Part shown: positions 16,270-24,600 of the stretch, piece after piece
How positions within the stretch are numbered: position 1 is the first letter of the stretch
Layout: every line of letters starts with the position of its first letter
Assembly (NCBI RefSeq): GCF_002355415.1
Contig: NZ_AP014936.1
Span: 2,666,001 to 2,730,000, forward strand
Direction of reading: 5' to 3'
Source of the DNA: Sulfurifustis variabilis
GTDB taxonomy: Bacteria; Pseudomonadota; Gammaproteobacteria; Acidiferrobacterales; Sulfurifustaceae
Length of the DNA: 64,000 nt
Made by a program: the position numbers and the translations under genes
The notes under the pieces: model-generated
Seen by the model: only the letters and a program-made list of their open reading frames with translations
Told to the model about the DNA's origin: nothing
The model's database searches: none

Positions 16270-17247
16270 GTGGATGCGTTGTCCGACGTGTTGCGCACGA
16301 CGCGCCTGAAGGGCGGCGTCTACCTGCACGGGGAATTCACGGACCCGTGGTGCCTGAGCACGCGGCTCCTGCCCGAGACGTGCGTGCCGTTTCTCGGGGA
16401 GAAGGTGACCGACATCATCCCCTACCACTACCTGCTCGAGGGCCGCATGCGTGTCCGGGTCGAGGGCGGGCCGATGCAGGAGCTCGGGGCGGGCGAGCTC
16501 GTGCTCTTTCCGCACAACGACTTTCACCTGATCGGCAGCGATTTGTCCGTGCCGCCGACGCCGAGCGAGCGGGTGGTGCAGCGCTCGGGCGACGGCGGCA
16601 TGCTGACGGTGCGGATCGACGGCGGCGGCGGGACGCGCACCCGGATGGTGTGCGGGTTCCTCGCCGGGGACCGGATGCAGGCGAACCCGGTCCTGAGCAC
16701 GCTCCCCCCGCTGCTGCGCCTGGACTATAAAGATGGCCCTTCGGCCGACTGGATCCGCAGCACCTTCCGCTACGCCGCGGACGAGATCGCGGCCGGCCGC
16801 ATGGGCTCGGAGACGGTGTTCGCCAAGCTCTCCGAGCTGCTCTTCGTCGAGGCGATCCGGCGCTATGCCGAGTCGCTGCCCGAGGGCCAGACCGGGTGGC
16901 TCGCCGGCCTCAAGGATCCGTACGTCTCGCGCGCCCTCGCGCTCCTGCACGGGAAGCTCCGGCATCCGTGGACCGTGGACGAGCTCGGGCGCGCGATCGG
17001 CCTCTCGCGCTCGGCGCTCGCGGACCGGTTCGTCGAGATCATCGGCGTGCCGCCGATGCAGTACCTCGCCAACTGGCGCATGCAGGTCGCCGCGCAGGAG
17101 CTGCTCAACAGCAACAAGTCGATACTCCAGATTGCCGACGAGGTGGGTTACGAGTCGGAGGCGTCCCTCACGCGCGCGTTCAAGCGCTGCATGGGCGTGC
17201 CGCCCGCGACGTGGCGGCGGCAGCGAACGAATCGGGATATGACGTGA
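16270..17247 (+). CDS. AraC-family regulator with N-terminal cupin
   Basis: A 325-residue protein from the GTG at 16270, with GGAGG about 8 bases upstream; a longer frame to 16078 would run through the palindrome array. The N-terminal half is a cupin-type sensor (HYLLEGRMRVRVEGG, ELVLFPHNDFHLIGS). The C-terminal half holds two helix-turn-helix motifs (VDELGRAIGLSRSALADRF and SILQIADEVGYESEASLTRAFKR split across the AraC core). It is divergent from the frameshifted methyltransferase, which may be its original target. The ligand is unknown. Confidence 0.88.
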   Translation: MDALSDVLRTTRLKGGVYLHGEFTDPWCLSTRLLPETCVPFLGEKVTDIIPYHYLLEGRMRVRVEGGPMQELGAGELVLFPHNDFHLIGSDLSVPPTPSERVVQRSGDGGMLTVRIDGGGGTRTRMVCGFLAGDRMQANPVLSTLPPLLRLDYKDGPSADWIRSTFRYAADEIAAGRMGSETVFAKLSELLFVEAIRRYAESLPEGQTGWLAGLKDPYVSRALALLHGKLRHPWTVDELGRAIGLSRSALADRFVEIIGVPPMQYLANWRMQVAAQELLNSNKSILQIADEVGYESEASLTRAFKRCMGVPPATWRRQRTNRDMT

Positions 17248-17309
17248 GCGTTTGCGGATAGCCCGCGCCGGCTCGGGGTGCGATCATTCGGCAGCGTCGG
17301 AGGAAAGCA

Positions 17310-18200
17310 ATGGACGAGCTCAGACAAATCGCGCGGCGTGTCGAGTCGCTGATCTCCGGCGCGGACGGAAAGCGCGCCGTGCAGGACCTCGGCTTCATCT
17401 CCTGCGCCCGCGCGGTGCACCTGAAGCACGTCCCGTTCTACGACCCGTGTCTCATTCTCGTGCTGTCCGGCCGCAAGACGCTGTTCCAGGATCGACGCCC
17501 CATCCCGGTCGAGACCGGTTTCCTGGCGACCGTTCCGGCGCCCTCCAGCATCGACCTGCGCAACGAGCCGGACCCGGTGAGCAGGCGCTATACCGCGCTG
17601 CTCATTCCGTTCAAGATCGAGCACCTCGAGCGGCTGATGCGCTCGCACAACCTGCTCTACGAGGTCAAGCGCGACGGGGCCGGTGTGCTGACGTTCGCGC
17701 CGGACGAGACGCTGTATGCCTCGATTCGCCACTACCTCACGACGGTCGGCAACCCGCGCCTGCTGAACCATCGGCTGATGGAGATCCTGCTGCTGCTCGC
17801 GACCAAGAACCCCGCGCTGCTGTCCTACTCGCTCCACCGCGAGAGCTGGAGCCAGCGGGTCCGTGCGGTCCTCGCGACCGATCTCGCCCACTCCTGGGAC
17901 CTGGCCGAGGTGCGCGCACGCCTCGCGACCACCGAGAGCACCCTGCGCCGCAACCTCAAGCGCGAGGACGCAAGCTTTCGGGCGCTGCTTCAGGAGCTGC
18001 GCCTGTCGACGGCGCTCATGCAGCTCATGCAGACGTCGCTGCCGGTCTACCGCATCGCGTACGACTGCGGCTACCAGTCGGTATCGCGCTTCACCAGCAA
18101 CTTCCACAAGCGTTTCGGCGTTCCGCCGAAGCGGTTTCGCGAATCCGCGAGCGAATCCGAACGCACTGTGACCGGTTCCGGCAATCCCCGGCAGACCTGA
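17310..18200 (+). CDS. AraC-family transcriptional regulator
   Basis: A 296-residue protein. The N-terminal sensor domain (FYDPCLILVLSGRKTLFQD) is followed by a C-terminal DNA-binding domain with LAEVRARLATTESTLRRNLK and IAYDCGYQSVSRFTSNFHKRFG. The latter is the classic AraC second-helix region. A GGAGG-like site precedes the ATG. It lies upstream of, and in line with, a YbhB-like gene that it might control. The effector is unknown. Confidence 0.88.
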   Translation: MDELRQIARRVESLISGADGKRAVQDLGFISCARAVHLKHVPFYDPCLILVLSGRKTLFQDRRPIPVETGFLATVPAPSSIDLRNEPDPVSRRYTALLIPFKIEHLERLMRSHNLLYEVKRDGAGVLTFAPDETLYASIRHYLTTVGNPRLLNHRLMEILLLLATKNPALLSYSLHRESWSQRVRAVLATDLAHSWDLAEVRARLATTESTLRRNLKREDASFRALLQELRLSTALMQLMQTSLPVYRIAYDCGYQSVSRFTSNFHKRFGVPPKRFRESASESERTVTGSGNPRQT

Positions 18201-18262
18201 GCTGCCATCATGACCTCCACGCAGCCATGAGGCTGCGCACACGGTTAATCCCATTGGAGATC

Positions 18263-18817
18263 ATGATGAAAAAACTGATTCCGGCCGCTGTCGTGGGCCT
18301 TTTCTGCACCCAGAGCGCGCTTGCCGCGGACTTTACGCTCACCAGTCCGGACATCCGCGAGGGTGGCACCGTTTCCGAGCAGCACGTCTTCAACGGATTC
18401 GACTGCCAGGGGGCCAACCTCTCCCCCGCTCTATCGTGGAGCGGCGCGCCGGCCGACACGAAAAGCTTCGCCGTGACGGTGTACGACCCGGACGCGCCGA
18501 CCGGCAGCGGCTGGTGGCATTGGGTGGTGTTCAACATCCCGGCGAGCACCAAGCAGCTTCCGAGAAACGCCGGCGACGCGCAGTCGAACAAGCTGCCGGC
18601 CGGCAGCATCCAGAGCCGCACGGACTTCGGCAAGCCGGGCTACGGCGGGCCGTGTCCGCCGGCCGGCGACAAGCCGCATCGTTACCAGTTCACGGTCTAT
18701 GCGCTGAAAACGGAGACGCTGCCGCTCGATGAGAACGCGCCGGCCGCGATGGTCGGCTTCTACCTGCACCAGAATCTCATCAAGAAGGCCGTACTGAACG
18801 CCCGCTACGGACGGTAA
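18263..18817 (+). CDS. Secreted YbhB/YbcL (PEBP) family protein
   Basis: A 184-residue protein. A cleavable signal peptide (MMKKLIPAAVVGLF to about residue 24, ending SALAA) is followed by a phosphatidylethanolamine-binding-protein fold. Its marks are ANLSPALSWSGAP, VYDPDAPTGSGWWHWVVFNIP, GYGGPCPPAGDKPHRY and FTVYALK. GGAGA lies just before the ATG. The family is called Raf-kinase-inhibitor-like, but bacterial roles are unclear. Export to the periplasm is likely. Confidence 0.9.
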   Translation: MMKKLIPAAVVGLFCTQSALAADFTLTSPDIREGGTVSEQHVFNGFDCQGANLSPALSWSGAPADTKSFAVTVYDPDAPTGSGWWHWVVFNIPASTKQLPRNAGDAQSNKLPAGSIQSRTDFGKPGYGGPCPPAGDKPHRYQFTVYALKTETLPLDENAPAAMVGFYLHQNLIKKAVLNARYGR

Positions 18818-18833
18818 GCGGCTCGGATCCGGT

Positions 18834-18852
18834 GCCCGGCAGTCGGCCGGGC
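18834..18852. terminator. GC-rich hairpin between convergent genes
   Basis: GCCCGGC/GCCGGGC arms around AGTCG lie between the ends of the convergent YbhB and methyltransferase genes. No U-tract follows, so termination activity is plausible but not certain. Confidence 0.45.
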
Positions 18853-18886
18853 GCCGGGCCGGCGCCCTGTCACCGACGTTCGGGCG

Positions 18887-19690
18887 CTACGCCTTCGTCG
18901 CCGTGACGATGTGCGCCGACAGATCGAAGACGACGGTTCCGTCGGAAGCGATATACGGCCCAAGGACCTGTTCGGATTCCTCGAGTATCGCGGCGACCTG
19001 TTCCTCGGAGAGGACGACGCCCATGACGGGCAGCCAGCCGCGGAGGTCGGCCTCGACCATGACCCGGGCACTCGGGAATCGCGCCGTGCCCGGTCGGGTG
19101 TCGATCGCGACGGAGGTCGCGCCGGCATTCGCGAACAACGCCGCGAGCGCGTCGCGGTCGCCGAGCACGAACGGCGCGCGCAGCGCGTCCGCCGCCTGCC
19201 GGCCGCCGATCCTCTCGAGCAGCGCTACCTCGGCGGCGTACGCCGGTATCCGGTCGAGCGCATCCCACACCGCGATCGCGGCGCGCCCTCCCGGAACCAG
19301 CACGCGCAGCGCCTCGCGCACGGCCTGGATGCGATCGTCGAAGAACATCAGCCCGAACTGACTGACGACGGCGTCGAAGGACCGGTCCGGGAACGGCAGC
19401 GACTCGGCGACGCCCTGCCGCCAATGCACGGCGGGCGCGAGTTGCCTCGCCACCGCCAGCATGCCGGGGTTGGGATCGAGCCCGATGACGAGGTCGGCCG
19501 CGGCGTGGCGGGAGGCGATCTCCCGGGCGACGACGCCGGTCCCGCACGCGACGTCGAGCACGCGCTGGCCCGGACGGACTCCGGCGGCATCGAGCACCGT
19601 CTTCGCCCATTGCCCGAAGAGCGCGGGCACCATCAACGCTTCGTACGCGCGCGCCGCGGCGATCTGCTCCTGCGATGGGGAATCGCCCAT
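18887..19690 (-). CDS. Class I SAM-dependent methyltransferase (UbiE-like)
   Basis: A 267-residue protein with motif I VLDVACGTGVVAREIA, an acidic IGLDPNPGML, FDAVVSQFGLMFFDD and LVPGGRAAIAVW. The fold is that of methyltransferase type 11/25. It is not closely similar to the frameshifted methyltransferase nearby. No domain hints at the substrate. It is divergent from the PAS histidine kinase, with about 210 bp between the two starts. Confidence 0.88.
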   Translation of the reverse strand: MGDSPSQEQIAAARAYEALMVPALFGQWAKTVLDAAGVRPGQRVLDVACGTGVVAREIASRHAAADLVIGLDPNPGMLAVARQLAPAVHWRQGVAESLPFPDRSFDAVVSQFGLMFFDDRIQAVREALRVLVPGGRAAIAVWDALDRIPAYAAEVALLERIGGRQAADALRAPFVLGDRDALAALFANAGATSVAIDTRPGTARFPSARVMVEADLRGWLPVMGVVLSEEQVAAILEESEQVLGPYIASDGTVVFDLSAHIVTATKA

Positions 19691-19900
19691 GTCGTGTCTC
19701 CCTTCTTTCCGGAAATGGTAGTTCGATTCGTCGGGCGCTACGACCGGCGGGCGCGGGCGACCCTCGAGCCGCCTGATGCGTGCGACCGCACGGACAGAGT
19801 ACCGTCGCCCGACCGCGCAGTCTTACCCATGGACGGCCCACGGTTTATGCGCTGCCCATCGCGCGTCGAGCCCGCGACACCGTCCTGTATGATCTGCGCA

Positions 19901-22192
19901 ATGGACGACGTCAAGCAGCCCGCCGAGCCAGGGCATGCGCCCGACCCGGCCACGCTGCGCGCCCTCGTCGACCTCGCGCCCGACGGCATCTTCGTCACCG
20001 ATCCCGCGCTTCGCATCACTTTCGTGAACAAGGCGGGCTGCCGCCTGCTGGGGTATGGCTGCCAGGAAATCATCGGGATGACGGTCATGGACCTCGTGTC
20101 CGAGGAGGACCTCGATCGCGTCGGCAGCGTAAAAGAGGAGATGCTTCGCGGCAACGCGCACGTCGGCGAATGGCGGGCGCGGCGCAAGGACGGGACCTGG
20201 CTCGCGCTCGAGGTGCACGCGAAGTTCCTCCCCGACGGGCATTTGCAGGCGATCGCGCGCGACATCTCGGAGCGCAAGGCGAACGATGCCGAGCGCGACA
20301 CCCTGCTCCAGAAAACCGAGTCCGACCGGCAATGGCTGCGCACCCTGGTGGAGACGTTGCCGCTTGCGGTGATGCTGTTTCGACCGGACGGGCAGGTGTA
20401 CTTCAATCGTCGGACCGAGGCGTTGCTCGGCATGACGCTCTTGCCCGACCGAGGCAGCGCGCAGTACGCGAGCGGCATCCACTTTCCCGACGGCAGACCG
20501 GTTCCCCCCGATCGGATCGTGTCGGCGCGCGTGATGCGCGACGGCGAAACCGTGATCGGCGAGGAGTACCTGTACGTGCGGCCGGACGGTTCGCGGGTGC
20601 CGGTGCTCGTCAGCGCCGCGCCGCTCAAGGACGCCGACGGACGCGTGGTCGGCGTCGTCGGCGCATTCCAGGACATGAGCGAGCACATGCGCCTCGAGCA
20701 GGCGGTCCGCGCCAACGAGCGCCTGCTTCAGAGCATCTTCGACATCCTTCCCGTCGGGGTCTACGTCGCCGACAGGACTGGTAGCCTCGTGCGCGCGAAC
20801 CCGGCGGGCGAGCGGATCTGGGGCGGCACTCGTTTGGTTACCCTCGAGCGATACGGCGAGTACAAGGCCTGGCACGTCGACACCGGGAAGCCGTTCGAAA
20901 CCGACGAATGGGGGATGACGCGGGCCATCAAGCGCGGCGAGACGTCCCGCGGCGAGCTCGTCCGCATCCAGTCCTTCGACGGCGCGCTCAAGACGATCCT
21001 CCACTCGGCGGCGCCGCTGCGCGACGAGAACGGCGAGATCGCGGGCGGCATCGTGGTGATCGAGGACATCACGGCGCTGCACGAGGCGCAGGAGAAGCAG
21101 CGCGCCAGCGAGCAGCTGATGCGCGCGGTCATCGATCTCATCCCGGTCGGCGTGTGGATCACGGACCGGGAGGGCAACATCACGCTCGCCAATCCGGCGG
21201 GCGAGCGCATCTGGGGCGGTGTCCGGTACGTCGGCGTCGAGGGCTACCCGGAGTACAGGGCCTGGTGGGCCGAGACCGGCGAGCCGATCGAGGCCGAGGA
21301 ATGGGCCGCCTCGCGCGCGGTCCGTTACGGCGAAACCTCGCACAGCGAGCTGATCCGCATCCAGACGTTCGACGGCTCCTTCAAGACGGTGATCAACTGG
21401 GCGGCGCCGATCCGCTCCGACGCCGGCGAGATCGTGGGCGCGGTCGCGGTCAACGAGGACGTCACCTCGCTGATGCGCGTCGAGGAGCAACTGCGCCAGG
21501 CGGTGCGCGACCGGGAGGAGATCCTCGCGATCGTCTCGCACGACCTGCGCAATCCCCTCAACGCGCTGATGGTGGCGGCGACCGCCGCCGAGCGGAAGGC
21601 GCGCATGCTGCCGGGCGGCGAGCCCGTGCAGCAGCTGGCGGAATCGCTGGTCGACATGTCGCGACGCATGGCCGGCCTGGTGGACGATCTGCTGGCCATC
21701 GCGGTGGCGGGGAACGGCGGCCAGTCGATGTTGAGCTTCGCCCCGGTCGCGCCGTCGGGTCTGCTCGGGCGCGCGGCCGACGCGGCGCGGCCGCTGGCCG
21801 CCCGCCAGCGGCTCGAGCTCGTGCTCGACGTCAAGGAGGAGCTGCCGATGGTCGCCGCCGACTCCGACCGCATCCTGCGCGTGCTCGCGAACCTGCTCGA
21901 CAACGCGATGAAGTTCACGACGCCCCCCGGTCGCATCACGCTCGCCGCCGAACGAACCAACGGCACCGTGCGCTTCTCCGTGGCCAACACCGGGCCGGCG
22001 CTGCCGCCCGAGCAGCTCGAGACGATGTTCAAGCCGTTCTGGCAGGCGGGGCGCGACCGGCGCGGCGCGGGGCTGGGCCTTTCCATCTGCCGCTCGGTCG
22101 TCGAAGCCCACGGCGGCAGCATCTGGGCCGAGCCGGCCCTGGGCCAGCGCGTACGCGTCTGCTTCGTGCTGCCGCGCGCGGTCGGCATGTAG
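19901..22192 (+). CDS. Soluble multi-PAS sensor histidine kinase
   Basis: A 763-residue protein from ATG 19901 (MDDVKQPAEPGH). Four PAS domains (about residues 25-130, 145-275, 280-410 and 410-535) are followed by HisKA with the phosphorylated His in VSHDLRNPLNAL. The HATPase domain has an N-box LANLLDNAMKF and the G-box GAGLGLSICRSVVEAHGG. No membrane segment is seen, so signals are intracellular. PAS3 and PAS4 are clearly duplicated: both contain ANPAGERIWGG and RIQ-FDG. A response regulator is not adjacent. The open frame extends far upstream to 18911, but that part is antisense to the methyltransferase. Confidence 0.9.
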   Translation: MDDVKQPAEPGHAPDPATLRALVDLAPDGIFVTDPALRITFVNKAGCRLLGYGCQEIIGMTVMDLVSEEDLDRVGSVKEEMLRGNAHVGEWRARRKDGTWLALEVHAKFLPDGHLQAIARDISERKANDAERDTLLQKTESDRQWLRTLVETLPLAVMLFRPDGQVYFNRRTEALLGMTLLPDRGSAQYASGIHFPDGRPVPPDRIVSARVMRDGETVIGEEYLYVRPDGSRVPVLVSAAPLKDADGRVVGVVGAFQDMSEHMRLEQAVRANERLLQSIFDILPVGVYVADRTGSLVRANPAGERIWGGTRLVTLERYGEYKAWHVDTGKPFETDEWGMTRAIKRGETSRGELVRIQSFDGALKTILHSAAPLRDENGEIAGGIVVIEDITALHEAQEKQRASEQLMRAVIDLIPVGVWITDREGNITLANPAGERIWGGVRYVGVEGYPEYRAWWAETGEPIEAEEWAASRAVRYGETSHSELIRIQTFDGSFKTVINWAAPIRSDAGEIVGAVAVNEDVTSLMRVEEQLRQAVRDREEILAIVSHDLRNPLNALMVAATAAERKARMLPGGEPVQQLAESLVDMSRRMAGLVDDLLAIAVAGNGGQSMLSFAPVAPSGLLGRAADAARPLAARQRLELVLDVKEELPMVAADSDRILRVLANLLDNAMKFTTPPGRITLAAERTNGTVRFSVANTGPALPPEQLETMFKPFWQAGRDRRGAGLGLSICRSVVEAHGGSIWAEPALGQRVRVCFVLPRAVGM

Positions 22193-22211
22193 CCGCCGAC
22201 CGAGCCCCCGC

Positions 22212-22775
22212 ATGGACACCGAACATCATCGCGACCTCGCCCGCGAGTTTCCCGACCTCAGGCACCGCATCCACGAGCTCAAGCTCGCGAGCGCGCGATT
22301 CCGCGATCTCTACGAGGAGTACCGCGAGGTCGACGACGAGGTTTGCCGCATCGAGCGGGACATCGAGACGCCGTCGGACGAATACACCGGGGCGCTGAAG
22401 CGCCGGCGCGTGCGCCTCAAGGACCGCCTGTACGGCATGCTCACCGGGCGACTTCCGGTCGAGGCGCCATCGGACGAGTACGTCACCCGCGACAGGTTCC
22501 GGCGCCCCGTGGATCACGGCGAGGTGGCGCGCGACTGGATACAACGCGGGTTTTCGTGCGGCGCCTTCACCGACCCGCCCGGGTGCGAGTGGCGCGACGA
22601 CGTGCACGACGCGGACGAGCTGATCACGGTCGTCGAGGGCCGGCTCGAAGTGCTGGTGCACGGCGAAGCGTACGCGCTCGAAGCCGGCGACGAGCTCTAC
22701 ATCCCGCGCGGCGCGACGCACACGGTGCGCAACGTCCACGCCGGCGCCACGCGCTGGCTGTACGGCTACGACTGA
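22212..22775 (+). CDS. YdcH/DUF465-cupin fusion protein
   Basis: A 187-residue protein. Residues 1-80 form a helical hairpin resembling DUF465/YdcH, ending in LKRRRVRLKDRLYGML. Residues 100-187 form a cupin: DADELITVVEGRLEVLVHGEAYALEAGDELYIPRG, written here only to mark the domain limits by its ELITVVEG and GDELYIPRG motifs, followed by HTVRNVHAGATRWLYGYD. It starts 20 bp after the kinase, so it may be in the same operon. Function unknown. Confidence 0.8.
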   Translation: MDTEHHRDLAREFPDLRHRIHELKLASARFRDLYEEYREVDDEVCRIERDIETPSDEYTGALKRRRVRLKDRLYGMLTGRLPVEAPSDEYVTRDRFRRPVDHGEVARDWIQRGFSCGAFTDPPGCEWRDDVHDADELITVVEGRLEVLVHGEAYALEAGDELYIPRGATHTVRNVHAGATRWLYGYD

Positions 22776-22842
22776 CCCGAACGGCCCTACACCCGCCTTC
22801 GCCTTCCTGGCTGCCCGCGTTTTCTCGGGCTTCCTGCCCGCA

Positions 22843-23493
22843 TCACACCCCGCGGCGTCCGGTCCCCGCGCGGAGCGCCCCGATCTGCTGGATGGCCTCG
22901 GGCGGAAGCGTCGTCAGGGACGGGCCGTTGATGAGGACGACCTGGCAGGCCAGCTCGAAAAACTCGGCGTTCTGGATGGCGCGGTCGAGGTCCGCGCCCA
23001 CGGTCACCTGGCCGTGGTTCGCCATGATCACCATGTCGTGCTCCCGCATCGCTTCCGTGACCGCCGCGGCGAGCTCCGCGGAACCCGGCAGGAGATAGGG
23101 AACGCGGGCGACCGGCCCGACGTAGAACGGGATCTCCGGGATGACGGCGTAGTCGATCGCATCGGCGGGCCGGCACGCGAGCGCGGTGGCGAACGGGGTC
23201 TGGAAATGCAGCACGGCGTTCACGTCGGCGCGGCTCCGGAGGATGCCCGCGTGGAAGCCGACTTCGCTGCTCGGCTTCCTGCCGTTCAGCACGGCGCCGT
23301 CCGCGATGCGGCAGACCGCGACCTGCTCGCGGGTGAGCTTCCCCATCCAGCTTCCGGTGGCGGTGATCAGCATGCGCGCGGCATCGACGCGCAGCGACAG
23401 ATTGCCGCAGCTGCAGCGCAGCAGGCCGCGCCGGTCGACGTCATGGCACGCCTCGACGAACCGGTCGTAAACCTCGTTGGGAACGTCTCTCAT
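22843..23493 (-). CDS. Class II aldolase/adducin family protein
   Basis: A 216-residue protein from the ATG at 23493 with GGAGG in front; a longer frame to 23619 is less likely. Family marks are RCSCGNLSLRV, KPSSEVGFHAGILRSR, VLHFQTPFATALA and MVIMANHGQVTVG. In fuculose- or ribulose-phosphate aldolases the zinc is bound by HxH plus a distal His. Here HFQ replaces HxH, although a Gln at this place also occurs in other family branches. An aldolase or decarboxylase reaction on a sugar-like substrate is possible. Confidence 0.85.
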   Translation of the reverse strand: MRDVPNEVYDRFVEACHDVDRRGLLRCSCGNLSLRVDAARMLITATGSWMGKLTREQVAVCRIADGAVLNGRKPSSEVGFHAGILRSRADVNAVLHFQTPFATALACRPADAIDYAVIPEIPFYVGPVARVPYLLPGSAELAAAVTEAMREHDMVIMANHGQVTVGADLDRAIQNAEFFELACQVVLINGPSLTTLPPEAIQQIGALRAGTGRRGV

Positions 23494-23642
23494 CGCGCCT
23501 CCTTCGGCCGTTGGGCCGGAAGCGAAGCCTAAACGGCGGCGACCGGCCATCCTCTTGATCCGCGTCAAGTCGCTTTCCGTCCGGATGCAGTTAAGTACGC
23601 GGTGCGGACGCCCCGCCAAGCGCGTTCCCGTGAGGTGCCGAG

Positions 23643-24077
23643 ATGCTCGACAAAGAGTGGATCCCGAAGGTCGCTCTCGATGAGATGAACGCGGTTCACG
23701 ACGAGGAAGTCGACCTCCTCATCGAGCTCCTGAACCGGCTGGACGGCGTCGCCGAAGGCAAGCTGCCGCCGCGGGCCCTGGACGCCCCGCTCGCCGCCCT
23801 GCTCGAGCACATGCGCAACCACTTCGCCGGCGAGGAGGAACGGATGGCCGAGGCGCGATTCCCGGCCTATGCCGTCCACAAGGCGGCGCACGACCGCGCG
23901 CTGGCGGAGGCGCATTTCATATATCAGGCGTGGTTGACCGGGCGGGACGAAGCGGCGCTGTACACCTATCTGCGCCGCACGTTCCCCGCCTGGATGATCC
24001 AGCACGTCACGACGATGGACGCCGTCACCGCGCGTTTCCTGGCGTCGCAGGGCGAACCGTACCGAACGGCGAGCTAG
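23643..24077 (+). CDS. Bacteriohemerythrin
   Basis: A 144-residue four-helix protein with the oxygen-binding diiron ligands of hemerythrin: MNAVHDEEVDLL, HMRNHFAGEEERM, VHKAAHD and IQHVTTMD. It probably binds oxygen (or NO) in the cytoplasm, for storage, sensing or delivery. The second copy follows 64 bp downstream on the same strand, probably as an operon. Confidence 0.92.
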   Translation: MLDKEWIPKVALDEMNAVHDEEVDLLIELLNRLDGVAEGKLPPRALDAPLAALLEHMRNHFAGEEERMAEARFPAYAVHKAAHDRALAEAHFIYQAWLTGRDEAALYTYLRRTFPAWMIQHVTTMDAVTARFLASQGEPYRTAS

Positions 24078-24141
24078 TTCGCCGCCGCGCGACCGAACGG
24101 CCGCAGGGCCGGCGCGCCGCGATGCGTTTCCGAGGTAACCG

Positions 24142-24600
24142 ATGCTGAAGAAGGACCAGATCCCGAAGGTCGAGCTGGAAGAGATGAACGTGGTGCACTA
24201 TGAGGAGGTCGAGCTCCTCATCACGCTCCTCAACCGGCTGGACGCCGTGGCGGACGGCGAGCTGGCGCCCGAGACGATCGATACCTCGCTCGAGACCCTG
24301 ATCGAGCACATGCGCGCGCACTTCGCCCGGGAGGAACAGCAGATGGTCGGGGCGGGGTTCCCGGCGCACCCGGCGCACAAGGCGGAGCACGATCGGGTGC
24401 TCGCCGAGGCGCGCTCTATATATGATGCGTGGCGGAGCGACCGCGACGAGCGGACGCTGGCCCGCTACCTCGAGCGGACCCTGCCCGCCTGGATGATCCA
24501 CCACATCACCACGCTGGACGCCGACGCCGCGCGGTTCCTGGCTGCGCGGGGTCCCCGGCGCGCCGGCGCGGGCGCGGCGACCGCCGAAACGGAAACCTAA
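24142..24600 (+). CDS. Bacteriohemerythrin, second copy
   Basis: A 152-residue paralog of the preceding gene. It keeps the same ligand pattern: MNVVHYEEVELL, HMRAHFAREEQQM, AHKAEHD and IHHITTLD. It has an additional Ala/Arg-rich tail. The N-termini (IPKVELEEMN versus IPKVALDEMN) show recent tandem duplication. Its stop overlaps the convergent mscS stop. Confidence 0.92.
   Translation: MLKKDQIPKVELEEMNVVHYEEVELLITLLNRLDAVADGELAPETIDTSLETLIEHMRAHFAREEQQMVGAGFPAHPAHKAEHDRVLAEARSIYDAWRSDRDERTLARYLERTLPAWMIHHITTLDADAARFLAARGPRRAGAGAATAETET

Noticed and set aside
19823-22219. Long open frame antisense to the PAS kinase
   Set aside because: Low-complexity composition and full overlap with a clear kinase.
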